64,000 nt of DNA, taken from the NCBI GenBank assembly GCA_027493625.1, contig JAOSKM010000003.1:496001-560000 (forward strand). The letters are read 5' to 3'. Of the stretch, positions 8,463 to 18,624 are shown piece after piece. Source of the stretch: Planctomycetota bacterium. Its GTDB lineage: Bacteria; Planctomycetota; UBA8742; UBA2392. Position numbers and translations under genes: made by a program. Numbering within the stretch: the stretch's first letter is position 1; the number at the start of each line of letters is the position of its first letter. The notes under the pieces were generated by a model. It was given only the letters and a program-made list of their open reading frames with translations, made no database searches and was not told the origin of the DNA.

Positions 8463-11441
8463 ATGGGCAGCACCCCGCTTGAGCAGTACAACCGCAAGAC
8501 CACGCTGAGGGTCAAGCTGACAGATAAAGCCGCCGGCGCGGGCATCCGCGTGGGCGGCCTCGGCGTCATTTTCGCCGTGCTGGGCCTGATCCTGTTCATT
8601 GCGTGGCAGGTGTTCCCGCTGTTCGGCAGCGTTCGTTACGGCCGCGCCACGGAGCCCGCGGCGCTGGCCGACTCCCCCGTGCTGCTGATGCACGTGGACG
8701 AGTACCGCCGCGTGGGCGTGCTGATCGAGCAGTCCGGTTTCGTGATCAGCTTTTCCACTGCCGACAGCAGCGTCATCTCGCGCGAGAAACCGGCGCAGCT
8801 CGGCGACGCGACCCTGACCGCCGCCGAGATCAGCCTGCGCCCGCGCACCACACGCAAGGTCGGACGCGCGCTGGACGTGCCGCACTATCACCTGCTGCTC
8901 GGCACCAGCGACGGCCGTGTGTTCGCCGGCACCATCGCGTACCTGACGGGCTACGAGAGCTACGGCCTGGACGAGGAACCCGCCGAGCTGCAGCAACTCT
9001 TCCGGCCCGAGGAAAAGCAGTTCAAGGCGCCCGACTACATGCCTGAGGTGGTCGTGCGCGACGGCAAGGTGATCGAGCACGTCCCGACCCACGGCCTGTA
9101 CCGCACCGTCCAGCCGCTGGTGAAACTCGAGCGCCAGCTGGACGTCAGCACCGGGAAGCAGCCGATCCGCCTGCTGGCGGGCCAGATCAACCGCGCCCCG
9201 GACGAGGCCGAGCGCTTCACCACCACGCTGGTTGTCAGCGCCGACGGGCGCACCCGCCTGCTGACCGAAAAGCTGCAGCTCAATGAGTTCACCGAAGAGC
9301 TCGAGGCCGAAAGCGAAACCACCGAGCTGACCGGCGAGCTGGAAGCCGCCCCCGACTTCGCCCTGGTCAGCGAGCTGCAGGATGAGCTGATCCTCGCGTC
9401 GCGCAGCGGACGCGTGCACCACTTCGGCCGCAGCAGCGAGCGTGAACCTTTCAAGCTGCGCTACCCCGCCTTCTCGGTGTTCGGCGGCCAGGCCGACGCG
9501 GCCGAGGGCTGGGCCTGGCGCGACCTGGTCAACGAGCAGCGCGACGAAGAGGGCCTGCCGCCGATCCACGACGAATTGCAGCTCACGGCCGTGAACTACC
9601 TGCTGGGCGACCGCAGCATCGTGTTCGGCGACAGCCGCGGCGGCCTGCAGAGCTGGTTCAAGGTGATCGAGGGCGGCGAGGGCGAGCTGCGCCTCAAGCG
9701 CATCCGCAACCTGCCCCCGTCGCCGGCAGCCATCCGCGCAATCAGCGCCTCCCCCATCACCAAGGCCATGGTGGTGGCCGACGTGGCCGGCAACCTGCGC
9801 GCCATCAACAACACGGCCGAGCGCGTGTACCTCGAGCTGCAGCAGGAGGGCGCACAGCAGGCGGTGTTCGGCGGCAAGGGCGACGGGCTGATTGCGCTGG
9901 ATGGGCAGGGCCGCCTGCACCACTGGTGGGTGGACGCGCCCCACAGCGAGGTGAGCTGGACTTCGCTGTTCGGCAAGGTCTGGTACGAAGACTACCCCGA
10001 GGCGAAATACGAATGGCAGAGCACCGGCGGCACCGACGACGTGGAGCCCAAGCTCAGCCTGGTGCCGCTGGTGATGGGCACGCTGAAGGGTGCGCTGTAC
10101 GCGCTGATCTTCGCGATCCCGCTGGGCGTGCTGGCGGCGATCTACACCTCCGAGTTCATGCACCGCAACATGCGCGCGATCCTGAAACCGACCATGGAGG
10201 TGATGGCCTCGCTGCCATCCGTGGTGCTGGGTTTCCTGGCGGCGCTGTACTTCGCGCCGCTGGCCGGCCCGATCATGCCCACGCTGGTGGTTGCGGTGAT
10301 CCTGGTGCCCGCGGTGTTCATGGTGTTCGGCTGGATCTGGCAGCGCTGCCCGCCCAGCTTCGTCGGAAAGTTCGGCCCCCTGCGCAGCACCGTGCTGCTG
10401 TTCGCGCTGCTGACCTTCGGCATCTGGCTGAGCTCGATGGTGGGCCCGCGCGCCGAGGTTTACCTGTTCCCCGCCGCGGAGGGCGCCAACCCGGCGCTGC
10501 TTGACGCGGTCAGCTTCCAGCCCGCCACGCAGGAAGCCGCTGACCGCCTGGCGGCCGGCGACTTCCGCACCTGGACCGGCGGCGGAGCATTGCTGCCGCG
10601 CGAAAGCGAAACGAAGGGTGTGGTGCTGCCCAAGGGCTGGTGGATCCCGGGCGGCCACAACCTGCTGTTCATGCTGGTCACGCTCGCCACCACGCTCCTG
10701 GCCGGCCTGGCCGCACGCAAGCTGAAGTTCCCGGGCCGCGTGCTGGAAAACGTGAAGCAGCGCCTGGAAGGCGACAACCCGGCGGGACTGCGCGCTGTGG
10801 CCGCGGACATCGGCATCTCGCTCGGCTTCGGTGCGCTGCTGCTGGGCGTCGGCCTGCTGCTGGCGCTGCCGGCCACTTCCGCCCTGGAGTGGGCGTTCTT
10901 CAGCTACGACCACCCCACGGCCGGGCGCGTGGCCGACTTCCGGCGCTGGATCACCGGCCCTGAGGGCTGGAAGTTCGAGCAGGCCAATTCGCTGATCGTC
11001 GGCTTCGCCATGGGCTTTGCCGTCATCCCGATCATCTACACCATCGCCGAGGACGCGCTCACCAGCGTGCCCAACCAGTTGCGCGCGGCCAGCCTCGCCT
11101 GCGGCGCCTCGCGCTGGCAGACCACCATGCGCGTGGTGCTGCCGGCCGCCGCCAGCGGCATTTTCTCGGGCATCGTGATCGGCCTGGGGCGCGCGCTGGG
11201 CGAGACCATGATCGTGGTGATGGCCGCCGGCGGCACGCCGGTGATGGACCTGCAGCCGCTGAACGGTTTCAGAAGCCTGAGCGCCGCCATCGCGATCGAG
11301 ATGCCGGAAGCGCCCCACGGCGGCACGCTTTACCGCACGCTGTTCATGGGCGGCCTGCTGCTGTTCCTGATGGCATTCGTGATCAACACCATTGCTGAAG
11401 TCGTACGCATGCGGCTGCGCCGCAAGTTGTCGAGGTTGTAA
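8463..11441 (+). CDS. pstC: Phosphate ABC transporter permease PstC, with large extra domain
   Basis: 992 residues, about three times classical PstC. A first membrane helix (~38-60) is followed by ~460 residues of non-membrane sequence, beta-rich in look with repeated 'D-x-R-G' turns ('FGDSRGGLQSWF'), likely periplasmic and perhaps a propeller. The permease proper starts near residue 530 ('LVPLVMGTLKGALYALIFAIPLG'). It has the ABC-permease EAA-type loop '[23 protein letters not shown]' and ends with a membrane helix. A second, shorter soluble insertion (~660-720) splits the membrane helices. Long PstC proteins with an N-terminal extension are known in some Proteobacteria. The TAATG junction couples it to pstA. 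Confidence 0.9.
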   Translation: MGSTPLEQYNRKTTLRVKLTDKAAGAGIRVGGLGVIFAVLGLILFIAWQVFPLFGSVRYGRATEPAALADSPVLLMHVDEYRRVGVLIEQSGFVISFSTADSSVISREKPAQLGDATLTAAEISLRPRTTRKVGRALDVPHYHLLLGTSDGRVFAGTIAYLTGYESYGLDEEPAELQQLFRPEEKQFKAPDYMPEVVVRDGKVIEHVPTHGLYRTVQPLVKLERQLDVSTGKQPIRLLAGQINRAPDEAERFTTTLVVSADGRTRLLTEKLQLNEFTEELEAESETTELTGELEAAPDFALVSELQDELILASRSGRVHHFGRSSEREPFKLRYPAFSVFGGQADAAEGWAWRDLVNEQRDEEGLPPIHDELQLTAVNYLLGDRSIVFGDSRGGLQSWFKVIEGGEGELRLKRIRNLPPSPAAIRAISASPITKAMVVADVAGNLRAINNTAERVYLELQQEGAQQAVFGGKGDGLIALDGQGRLHHWWVDAPHSEVSWTSLFGKVWYEDYPEAKYEWQSTGGTDDVEPKLSLVPLVMGTLKGALYALIFAIPLGVLAAIYTSEFMHRNMRAILKPTMEVMASLPSVVLGFLAALYFAPLAGPIMPTLVVAVILVPAVFMVFGWIWQRCPPSFVGKFGPLRSTVLLFALLTFGIWLSSMVGPRAEVYLFPAAEGANPALLDAVSFQPATQEAADRLAAGDFRTWTGGGALLPRESETKGVVLPKGWWIPGGHNLLFMLVTLATTLLAGLAARKLKFPGRVLENVKQRLEGDNPAGLRAVAADIGISLGFGALLLGVGLLLALPATSALEWAFFSYDHPTAGRVADFRRWITGPEGWKFEQANSLIVGFAMGFAVIPIIYTIAEDALTSVPNQLRAASLACGASRWQTTMRVVLPAAASGIFSGIVIGLGRALGETMIVVMAAGGTPVMDLQPLNGFRSLSAAIAIEMPEAPHGGTLYRTLFMGGLLLFLMAFVINTIAEVVRMRLRRKLSRL

Positions 11442-13759
11442 TGAGCCGGCGGCCCAAACAACGAAGCAGCGTGAAGGGCGAGCCCTGGGTCTGGCTCTCG
11501 GGCGGCGCCGTCGCCACCGGCGTGGTGATGATCGTCGGCATGCTGCTGCTGATCCTGGTCGAGGGCACCACCTCGTTCTGGCCCCACGACGTGGACGCGT
11601 ACGTGATGGGCAAAGCGCGCTACAACCTGCAACACCCGCAGCAGGGCCCGGTCTTCATCTCGCGTGACGACGCCGTGCTGGTGCTGCCCGCCGACGACGG
11701 CGGCTGGAAACGCATCGACGGCAAGCCCCTGCCCGAAGGCTTCGAGACCCCGCGCCGCGCCAGCGTGGCCGACTTCCGCCAGCTCCCCAAACTGTTCGAG
11801 GGCGTCGAGTGGCTGCTGGCCGACCTGAATGACAGCGTCGTCAGCGACGCCGAGGGCAAACCGCTCACGGCCGCGCGCTACCTGGCCAACCCCGCCGAGT
11901 TCCCCTCGCCGTGGGGCTATCTCGACGAGCAGGGCAAACACGTGCCGATCGAGCAGTTGATGGGCGACGACCGCTGGCGCGACTTCACGGTGCTGGTCGG
12001 CACGCCGCGCGGTGAACGCGCCATGGACATCCGTGCGCTGCCGCCCAACCCCGACGGCACGCCGGTCAAGCCCTACCAGGTGGACGGCACTCCCACCGAG
12101 GTGCTGGTGCGCCAGGGCAACCAGGGCGAGGGCCTGTACGGCGACGCCGCCTACTTCCGCTGGGTGCGCACCGGCCTGCCCGAGCCCGAGGCCATGAAGC
12201 GCCACAACCTCGACGGCTACAACGAGCTGGTGCTGCAGCAGGTCGCGCTGCCCGGCGCGGCGCTGATCGAGCGGCTCGAGAAGGGCGTGCTGACGGGCTA
12301 CGTCACACGCGTCACGGTCGAGGGCGAAACGCTGGTCGAGATCGAACGCGACGGCCGCGAAAAAACCTGGGAAGTCTTCCAGCGCGAACAGGAGCGCATG
12401 CGCGAGCTGCACGTGCAGCGCTACGAGATCGAGAAGTATGAGCTCGGGCGGGTGAACTTCGAACTCAAGGACCGCGAGGACGCGCTCAAGCGCATTCGCT
12501 ACGAAAACCGCGACTCGCGCAGCCTGTACGCGGCCATGGAGAAGCTGACCGAGACCCACCAGGCCTGGCAGGGCCGCGAGCCGCTGCCGGACCCCAAGCT
12601 GACCGAGGCCGACTACGAGGCGAAGCTGAAGGCCTGGCTGGCCGAGCTGCAGCCCCTGCTGGACGAATGGCAGAAAGCCTGCGAGGCATTCGGGCTGAGC
12701 GAGAGTGAAACCACTGCCCTGCAGCGCGCCCGCCAGATCGAGGATCAGCGCGCGGAAATCCAGGCACTCGAGTTCGGCATGCTGCGCTTCCAGGTGGTGA
12801 AGATGCGCAACGCCGAGCAGTCGGCTACCTACGACTTCCGAACTTCCGACGGACGCCAGACCACGCTGCTGCTGGCCGAGGTAGTACGCGCCTTCCGGCC
12901 CAACGAGTCCGGTCTGTTCGGCAAGCTGGGGATTTACGCCGCGCGCGTCGGCGAGTTCCTGTTCGATGACCCGCGTGAATCCAACACCGAGGGCGGCATC
13001 TGGCCGGTCATCCTGGGCACGCTGATCATGACCATGCTGATGTGCGTGGCCGTGGTGCCGTTCGGCGTGATCGCCGCGCTGTACCTGCGCGAGTACGCCA
13101 GGCAGGGGCCGATCGTCTCGGCCGTGCGCATCGCGGTGAACAACCTGGCGGGCGTGCCCAGCATCGTGTTCGGCATCTTCGGGCTCGGCTTTTTCTGCGT
13201 GGTGGTGGGCGGCTCGATCGACGACCTGTTCTTCCCCGAGCTGCAGCCTTCACCGGTATTCGGCGGCGGCGGCATCCTGTGGGCCTCGCTGACGCTGGCG
13301 CTGCTGACCGTGCCGGTGGTGATCGTCAGCACCGAGGAAGCGCTCAGCGCCGTGCCCTCCAGCCAGCGCGAAGCCAGCCTGGCCTGCGGCGCCAGCAAGT
13401 GGCAGACGATCACCAGGGTGATCCTGCCGCAGGCGCTGCCGGGCGTACTGACCGGCACGATCCTGGCCATGGCGCGCGGCGCCGGCGAGGTCGCGCCCCT
13501 GATGCTGGTGGGCGCCGTGAAGTACGCGCCCTACCCGCCCATGGACGGCATCCCGCCTTTCGTACACCTGGAGCGCAAGTTCATGCACCTGGGCTTTCAT
13601 ATCTACGACGTGGGCTTCCAGAGCCCGAACGTGGACAACACCAAGCCGCTGGTTTTCGCGACAGCGCTGGTGCTGATCGTCATGGTGGCGGTGCTGAACG
13701 TGTTCGCGATCCGGCTGCGCAACAAGTTGCGCAAGAAGTACGCCACCAGCGCGGTATAG
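11441..13759 (+). CDS. pstA: Phosphate ABC transporter permease PstA, with large extra domain
   Basis: 772 residues against ~290 normally. One N-terminal membrane helix (~22-44) precedes ~480 soluble residues, including a charged probable coiled coil ('[20 protein letters not shown]' and onward, ~322-430). The C-terminal ~280 residues are the PstA permease, with '[26 protein letters not shown]', the loop '[20 protein letters not shown]' and '[10 protein letters not shown]'. Its ATG overlaps the pstC stop by one base. The parallel extensions in PstC and PstA probably face each other, or PstS, on the outer side of the membrane. Confidence 0.9.
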   Translation: MSRRPKQRSSVKGEPWVWLSGGAVATGVVMIVGMLLLILVEGTTSFWPHDVDAYVMGKARYNLQHPQQGPVFISRDDAVLVLPADDGGWKRIDGKPLPEGFETPRRASVADFRQLPKLFEGVEWLLADLNDSVVSDAEGKPLTAARYLANPAEFPSPWGYLDEQGKHVPIEQLMGDDRWRDFTVLVGTPRGERAMDIRALPPNPDGTPVKPYQVDGTPTEVLVRQGNQGEGLYGDAAYFRWVRTGLPEPEAMKRHNLDGYNELVLQQVALPGAALIERLEKGVLTGYVTRVTVEGETLVEIERDGREKTWEVFQREQERMRELHVQRYEIEKYELGRVNFELKDREDALKRIRYENRDSRSLYAAMEKLTETHQAWQGREPLPDPKLTEADYEAKLKAWLAELQPLLDEWQKACEAFGLSESETTALQRARQIEDQRAEIQALEFGMLRFQVVKMRNAEQSATYDFRTSDGRQTTLLLAEVVRAFRPNESGLFGKLGIYAARVGEFLFDDPRESNTEGGIWPVILGTLIMTMLMCVAVVPFGVIAALYLREYARQGPIVSAVRIAVNNLAGVPSIVFGIFGLGFFCVVVGGSIDDLFFPELQPSPVFGGGGILWASLTLALLTVPVVIVSTEEALSAVPSSQREASLACGASKWQTITRVILPQALPGVLTGTILAMARGAGEVAPLMLVGAVKYAPYPPMDGIPPFVHLERKFMHLGFHIYDVGFQSPNVDNTKPLVFATALVLIVMVAVLNVFAIRLRNKLRKKYATSAV

Positions 13760-13770
13760 TGAGGCAAGCC

Positions 13771-14652
13771 ATGAATGAAGCTACCGTATCGGCAAACGAC
13801 AGGGTGAAAGCCGTGGAAGAACAACCCGCAACGCGCGCCACGCCGAAAATCAGCACCGGGCCAAGCCACTACGGCGAGGCCGAGGACCCGTCCACGCTGC
13901 CGCCCGCCGTGCGGGTCGAGAACTTCAACCTGTGGTACGGCAAGTCGCATGCGCTCAAGGGCATCAACCTGCGCTTCCCGAAAAACCGCGTGACCGCGCT
14001 GATCGGGCCTTCCGGCTGCGGCAAGAGCACACTGCTGCGCAGCATCAACCGCATGAACGACTTGATCGACAACGTGCGGACCGAGGGCAAAGTCTATCTT
14101 GGCGACGACGACATCTTCGACCGCAACCAGGACACCATCGAGCTGCGCAAGCGCTGCGGCATGGTGTTCCAGAAATCCAACCCCTTCCCCAAGACCATCT
14201 ACGAGAACGTCATCTACGCCAACCGCATCGCGGGCGAGCGCAGCAAGAAGAAGCTGGATGAAATCGTCGAGTACTGCCTGAAGCGCACGGCCCTCTGGAA
14301 CGAGATCAAGGACCGCCTGAACGAAAACGGCAGCATGCTCTCCGGCGGCCAGCAGCAGCGCCTGTGCATCGCCCGCGCCATCGCCAACCAGCCCGACGTG
14401 CTGCTGATGGATGAGCCCTGTTCAGCGCTCGACCCGGTCAGCACCCAGAAAATCGAAGAGCTGATCCTCGACCTGCGCGAGAACTTCACCGTCATCATCG
14501 TCACACACAACATGCAGCAGGCCGCGCGGGTGGCCGACTTCACGGCCTTCATGTACCTCGGAGAGCTGGTCGAGTTCGGCGCCACCAGCGAGATGTTCCT
14601 GAAGCCCCGCAAGAAACAGACCGAGGACTACCTCACCGGCCGCTTCGGCTAA
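13771..14652 (+). CDS. pstB: Phosphate ABC transporter ATP-binding protein PstB
   Basis: 293 residues from ATG 13771 (GAGG six bases before); the frame is open much further upstream but only inside pstA. It has Walker A 'GPSGCGKST', signature '[14 protein letters not shown]', Walker B 'VLLMDEP' and switch His in 'VTHNMQQA'. The PstB-typical '[15 protein letters not shown]' follows the Q-loop. The N-terminal ~45 residues are a polar extension. It powers phosphate import through PstCA. No phoU follows, although phoU usually closes this operon. Confidence 0.95.
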   Translation: MNEATVSANDRVKAVEEQPATRATPKISTGPSHYGEAEDPSTLPPAVRVENFNLWYGKSHALKGINLRFPKNRVTALIGPSGCGKSTLLRSINRMNDLIDNVRTEGKVYLGDDDIFDRNQDTIELRKRCGMVFQKSNPFPKTIYENVIYANRIAGERSKKKLDEIVEYCLKRTALWNEIKDRLNENGSMLSGGQQQRLCIARAIANQPDVLLMDEPCSALDPVSTQKIEELILDLRENFTVIIVTHNMQQAARVADFTAFMYLGELVEFGATSEMFLKPRKKQTEDYLTGRFG

Positions 14653-14658
14653 GCTCAC

Positions 14659-14679
14659 GGCAAGCCGATTCGGCTTGCC
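14659..14679 (+). terminator. Hairpin after pstB
   Basis: Perfect 9-bp stem GGCAAGCCG/CGGCTTGCC with loop ATT, 7 bases after the stop. It has no T-tract. Confidence 0.5.
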
Positions 14680-14804
14680 CCATACTTGCACATATCGCCT
14701 GTCGCCCTTGCGGGACAATGCTACGGTTTTATTTCGTTTCCGCTGGACAGCCCCCCCGGGTAGATTCTACAGGTTGACACCAGTCCATACATTTGGAGGC
14801 AAAC

Positions 14805-15524
14805 GTGCAAAACCCGAGACCACTGCACTGCGGCAAATGCGCGATAGCGATGGTTTGTTCCCTACTCGGCGTAATGGCGCTCCTTTTCATGGATGTCGGA
14901 GTGATCTTTGCCCACAGGCCGACCGTTTTCGTTCAAGGGCAAGGACCGGAATGCAAGTGCATACTCGGGGTCGTCTTTCCATCAGTGATCGCGTCCTCAT
15001 ACGATTCAACCGGCCAATGGAAGGGGCATTACGGCACCGGAAGCTGGCACAAGTACTGGCAGAATGATCCAGTTGGTTGGTCCAGGTTTCTTGACGAAGA
15101 TACCCTGTGGATCAAGACGGTCTGCGCAATGCAGGACGGAGCGGAAAACCCGGTAGAGCCATCGGAAAATCCTTGGCAACTACCAACGACGCCAAGTGCC
15201 CCGTGGTGGGAAGGTGAGGAGTACGAGGAATGGACAGAGGAAGCGCCGCAGCCTGACAGGAAATGGGAGGTGGAAGACTTCTACACGATCGCCCACTGTC
15301 CGTGTCAAATATATATAGAGTGGGAGGGGACAGACGGTAACTGGGGCAGCTATACATTCTTTTGTCCTAAGTATTGGTGGAAGCACCCGGGACCCTCAAT
15401 CAACGCACCCGGTCTGGTTCACAATGTGCTGCCAGGTGAGCAGGTGGATATCACTGTGCGAATGGTCTGCGGCGACTGTGTGTTGGAACTGACCGATACA
15501 GCCACCATGGCGGACGCACCATGA
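14805..15524 (+). CDS. Trp/Cys-rich exported or membrane-anchored protein, unknown
   Basis: 239 residues. GTG 14805 is preferred, with GGAGG five bases upstream. A membrane segment or signal anchor lies at ~13-36 ('AIAMVCSLLGVMALLFMDVG'). The rest is exported, unusually rich in Trp and Cys ('ECKC', 'CPCQIYIEW', 'MVCGDC'), and acidic in the middle. I recognise no family. Its stop overlaps the next ATG (ATGA), and the third gene of the unit is a disulfide-type membrane protein. Disulfide-bonded folding of this protein is therefore a plausible link. Base composition is clearly lower in GC than the pst genes. Confidence 0.7.
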   Translation: MQNPRPLHCGKCAIAMVCSLLGVMALLFMDVGVIFAHRPTVFVQGQGPECKCILGVVFPSVIASSYDSTGQWKGHYGTGSWHKYWQNDPVGWSRFLDEDTLWIKTVCAMQDGAENPVEPSENPWQLPTTPSAPWWEGEEYEEWTEEAPQPDRKWEVEDFYTIAHCPCQIYIEWEGTDGNWGSYTFFCPKYWWKHPGPSINAPGLVHNVLPGEQVDITVRMVCGDCVLELTDTATMADAP

Positions 15525-17044
15525 GCGGAAAAGTATCAATCGTTCTCATTGCCCTTGCCGTTGTCGGTGCATGCTGGATGGGGGTGGCGGCTTATCTGTC
15601 GTCAACCCGTCCTGACGGCACGACGGCTTACATTCCCTTGCCGCCGGAGAGTCCTGTCGGCTCGACCGGTCCTGACGTCAACGACGCCGAGCCGCTTGAT
15701 TCAGACATGCGGGCCCGAATCGCCCCGACAGAGGTGGCGCCGGCCCCCAAGACGACAACGCCCCAACCGGACAACCACCCGCCAGCGGCATCGCAAGCGG
15801 CGTTGCCGAGCTACCAAAAGAAGATGCAGTTGGGCGCCAAGCGTGCCAGTTTCTGGCCTGACACACCCCTTGAATGGCTGCAACAGTACCTGAAGTCTGT
15901 ACCTTCCGTTGAGTCCCTTGCGGTTCATCCAAGCGCCCTGACACCCGAGTCGATCGACCTCATCGCGGGGTCCGGCAATGTCAAAGAGCTAACGGTCGGC
16001 GTGGTGCACCTTCTGTCCGATGAAGCCGCGAAGGCGCTGCCGCGGCTCACCGGGGTTGAAAGCGTCAGCATAGGTACGAACCAGCCGTACAGCAGTAACT
16101 CCGGTCCGGTAGAGGAGGAGTTGAATCCCTTTATCCAGCCATTCTTCTCCATGCCGGATCTGAAAGCCTTGAGCATTGGCGGCACGATCAACGATGAGCT
16201 ACTCCGGTCAATATCGGAACTTGGTCAACTCGAGACCCTTCGGCTCGATAACAACAACGATCTTCGGCGACACGACAAGATTACGACGGCCGGCATCCTG
16301 CACTTGAGCCGATTGAGCGGACTCAGGGAACTCGTGATGATCAATTTCACGGTTGGTCGTCATCGTATTGACCTGGACCGGCTGACCGACTTGCTTTCCG
16401 GCTTTCCCGGCCTGGAGCGTCTGTCACTTTCCGGTTGGACAGTGGCTGACAAACACCTTGCGCTTTGCTCTTCCGTACTGTGCAGGCTGAGCCACCTGGA
16501 CTTGAGTGGCACCGGCATCACCGACGGGTTTTATCGAAACATTGACGCAACCTGGATGCTGGAAGAACTTTCGGCGCCGGGTATAGGTGATCAGGGGCTT
16601 CAGGCCGTGGCGTCGGCTCCAAACTTGAAACGACTTAGCGCAGGGGAGCGTGTTACGGATGTCGGTGTGAAAAGTCTGGCGGAGAACGCGCGTAGACTCG
16701 AGGCTTTGAGCATCGGACACGCCGGGATCACGGACGAATCGTTGATTGCACTGCAACAGTGTCAGTCGTTAAAAGAGCTAAGTGTGCGCTTCACGGCGAG
16801 TATTACGGCGACCGGCTTGAAGCAGCTATGCGAAGCGCGTCAGCTCGAAATCCTGGACACATCGGGCAACAAGTTTGTCACTAGCCTCTTCGTGGAAGAA
16901 TTGCTTTCCGTTTCGCCGTCACTGAAGACACTGATTCATTACCCCTTTTCCATACTCACGAGCGGCGACCGGCAAAAACTGATGAGCGAATTCCCCGGCG
17001 TAACGATCGCTCCGGCTCCGATTGCCGGTCAGTGGTATCAATAA
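15521..17044 (+). CDS. Membrane-anchored leucine-rich-repeat protein
   Basis: 507 residues. An N-terminal membrane helix (~5-26) is followed by a Pro/Thr-rich linker (~30-95) and then irregular leucine-rich repeats to the C-terminus, for example 'LETLRLDNNNDLRRHDKITT', 'LSHLDLSGTGITDGF' and 'LEALSIGHAGITDESLIALQ'. The repeats resemble the ~24-residue cysteine-free LRRs common in planctomycetes. Such repeats bind proteins; the partner is unknown. It overlaps the preceding stop by four bases and is followed after one base by the VKOR-like gene, so the three are probably one transcript. Confidence 0.82.
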   Translation: MSGKVSIVLIALAVVGACWMGVAAYLSSTRPDGTTAYIPLPPESPVGSTGPDVNDAEPLDSDMRARIAPTEVAPAPKTTTPQPDNHPPAASQAALPSYQKKMQLGAKRASFWPDTPLEWLQQYLKSVPSVESLAVHPSALTPESIDLIAGSGNVKELTVGVVHLLSDEAAKALPRLTGVESVSIGTNQPYSSNSGPVEEELNPFIQPFFSMPDLKALSIGGTINDELLRSISELGQLETLRLDNNNDLRRHDKITTAGILHLSRLSGLRELVMINFTVGRHRIDLDRLTDLLSGFPGLERLSLSGWTVADKHLALCSSVLCRLSHLDLSGTGITDGFYRNIDATWMLEELSAPGIGDQGLQAVASAPNLKRLSAGERVTDVGVKSLAENARRLEALSIGHAGITDESLIALQQCQSLKELSVRFTASITATGLKQLCEARQLEILDTSGNKFVTSLFVEELLSVSPSLKTLIHYPFSILTSGDRQKLMSEFPGVTIAPAPIAGQWYQ

Positions 17045-17045
17045 C

Positions 17046-17804
17046 ATGGTGCAGGTGTCGCCGCGAGATTGGAATGCTGCAATAGCGGGAGCCATGCTGA
17101 CGACTGCGATTGCCGCAGCCGGTACCGCGGCGATCTTTCCCAACATCTGCGAAACCTGTGGCAGCGCACGGCAACACTTCCATGTGTTTCTGGCGCTTGC
17201 AGGCGGTATCGTCTATTCCGTGTTGCTTGCGCTGCTGGCAATCACACGCACTCGCATGATAAGCGCCACGCTCATTCTGTTTGGCGCCGGGTTTCAACTC
17301 GTCCTGCTGAAATCCATGTTTGATTCGTCAGCATGGTGTGCGTCGTGTACCGTCGCCGGTGCGAGCGTGATGGGGGCGTCCTTCGTTCTGGTGGTCGGAC
17401 GTACCGTATCTCCATTGCGATGCGCGGTCGTCCCCGTTGCGGGTATTGCCGCGGGCCTCCTGTTGGCGGTTTTCCTGAACATGGGAGACGGGCCGATCTA
17501 CGACTCGATGCCAGCCGAGTATCAGCCTTTGTTGCTGGAGTCCAAAGACCTGTGCAGGACGCCAAGTCGCGCCAACTGCGTTGTCATTTTCGAACGGGAG
17601 GGTTGCGCGGCATGTGATGTACTCAAGGACCCCGCCGAGAAGCGAGAACTGGAAGCACTGGCAGGCAGCAGTGTTCATACATTCCGCAGGGCCGCGCCGG
17701 ACGGCGTGGCCGCGCCAACCGTCATCGTCAAAGCCAACGGACGCACGACGGTCTTTCGCGGCGCGCCCGTATTCGATCAACTGGTCACAGCTCTGAAGCC
17801 GTAG
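17046..17804 (+). CDS. VKOR-like membrane protein with C-terminal thioredoxin-like segment
   Basis: 252 residues from ATG 17046; ATG 17022 inside the previous gene is possible. Four or five membrane helices carry two Cys pairs, '[11 protein letters not shown]' and '[11 protein letters not shown]', the layout of vitamin-K-epoxide-reductase/DsbB-type quinone-linked thiol oxidases. After ~160 residues a soluble part contains '[15 protein letters not shown]', a CxxC motif like a thioredoxin-fold active site. Known VKOR-Trx fusions oxidise periplasmic substrates. Here the partner may be the Cys-rich protein at 14805. The 3' end overlaps the convergent pabA-type gene by 20 bases. Confidence 0.72.
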   Translation: MVQVSPRDWNAAIAGAMLTTAIAAAGTAAIFPNICETCGSARQHFHVFLALAGGIVYSVLLALLAITRTRMISATLILFGAGFQLVLLKSMFDSSAWCASCTVAGASVMGASFVLVVGRTVSPLRCAVVPVAGIAAGLLLAVFLNMGDGPIYDSMPAEYQPLLLESKDLCRTPSRANCVVIFEREGCAACDVLKDPAEKRELEALAGSSVHTFRRAAPDGVAAPTVIVKANGRTTVFRGAPVFDQLVTALKP

Positions 17805-18366
17805 GCCCACGTAACCAGTTGCGCAGCATGGCGTGGCCGTGTTCGGTGAGAATGGCCTCGGGATGGAACTGCACGCCTTCCACATCCAGTTCCCGGTGGC
17901 GCAGGCCCATGATTACGCCGTCTTCCGTACGCGCCGTTGCCTGCAGGCAGGCGGGCAGCGTGTCGGGATCAACCGTCAGCGAGTGATAGCGGCAGGCCGT
18001 GAAAGGCGACGGCAGGCCGCGAAACATGCCCGCGCCTTCGTGGTAAATCGCGCTGGTCTTGCCGTGCATCAGGCTGGGCGCGTGCACCACCTTGCCGCCG
18101 AAATGCTCGGCGATTGCCTGGTGGCCGAGGCACACGCCCAGCAGCGGCAGCTTCCCCGCACAGGCGGCAATCAGCTCCAGCGTGACCCCCGCGCCTGCCG
18201 GCCGTCCCGGCCCGGGTGAGATACAGACGCGCTCCGGCTTCAACGCCAGCAGCTTTTCGAAGGACAGCTCGTCGTTGCGCACGACGCGAACTTCTTCACC
18301 AAGCTCCATGAAGTACTGGGCCAGGTTGAAGGTGAACGAGTCGTAGTTGTCGAGCAGCAGCAGCAA
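17785..18366 (-). CDS. pabA: Glutamine amidotransferase, PabA/TrpG type
   Basis: 193 residues from a TTG start that gives '[19 protein letters not shown]', the canonical N-terminus of the family. The frame extends upstream, but that part translates a GGGGACTGTCCC repeat. It is a class I amidotransferase with nucleophile Cys in '[17 protein letters not shown]' and the His-Glu pair in 'VQFHPEAIL'. It supplies ammonia to aminodeoxychorismate or anthranilate synthase. No pabB or trpE is adjacent, so folate versus tryptophan use cannot be decided. The start codon is weak and has no clear ribosome site. Confidence 0.9.
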   Translation of the reverse strand: MLLLLDNYDSFTFNLAQYFMELGEEVRVVRNDELSFEKLLALKPERVCISPGPGRPAGAGVTLELIAACAGKLPLLGVCLGHQAIAEHFGGKVVHAPSLMHGKTSAIYHEGAGMFRGLPSPFTACRYHSLTVDPDTLPACLQATARTEDGVIMGLRHRELDVEGVQFHPEAILTEHGHAMLRNWLRGPTASEL

Positions 18367-18375
18367 GGGGGCTGT

Positions 18376-18417
18376 CCTGAAGTTGGGGACTGTCCCTAAG
18401 GCAACAGTCCCGGGCCG
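18376..18417. repeat. GGGGACTGTCCC-type palindromic repeat
   Basis: GGGACTGTCCC followed by an inverted ACAGTCCC forms a small stem cluster just upstream of the pabA TTG. It resembles REP-like elements seen dispersed in many environmental genomes. Confidence 0.5.
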
Positions 18418-18477
18418 GGGCCACGTTAGCGGCGAGTGCAACCGGACCGCAACTGTATAGGCCACGCGGGGGCGCAA

Positions 18478-18600
18478 AGGCGCAAGGTGCCTCGCGGCAC
18501 GCGACCGTCGTTCGCGCCTCTGTTGCTGCAGAATGAAGCCTCCAACGCCTGGTTGCAGTTGCAGTTCTTCGCGGCCCTTTGCGGTGCTTCGCGGTTAACA
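18478..18600. repeat. Degenerate short-period intergenic repeats
   Basis: On the minus strand TTAACCGCGAAGCACCGC, then AAAGGGCCGCGAAGAA, show an ~11-base 'CGCGAAG' periodicity. 'GGCGCAAAGGCGCAAGG' lies nearby. No gene is visible between pabA and the YciI gene. Confidence 0.4.
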
Positions 18601-18624
18601 CCGGCTCACCCCTGCGCGGAACGA

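Noticed and set aside
7368..11318. 1316-residue open frame antisense to pstS-pstC
   Set aside because: Composition (His/Gln/Arg/Ala-rich, no motifs) is that of a mirror frame in high-GC coding DNA, and the plus strand encodes a clear PstC.
13042..13770. N-terminal extension of pstB
   Set aside because: It overlaps the pstA permease core in another frame; ATG 13771 has a ribosome site and gives normal PstB length.
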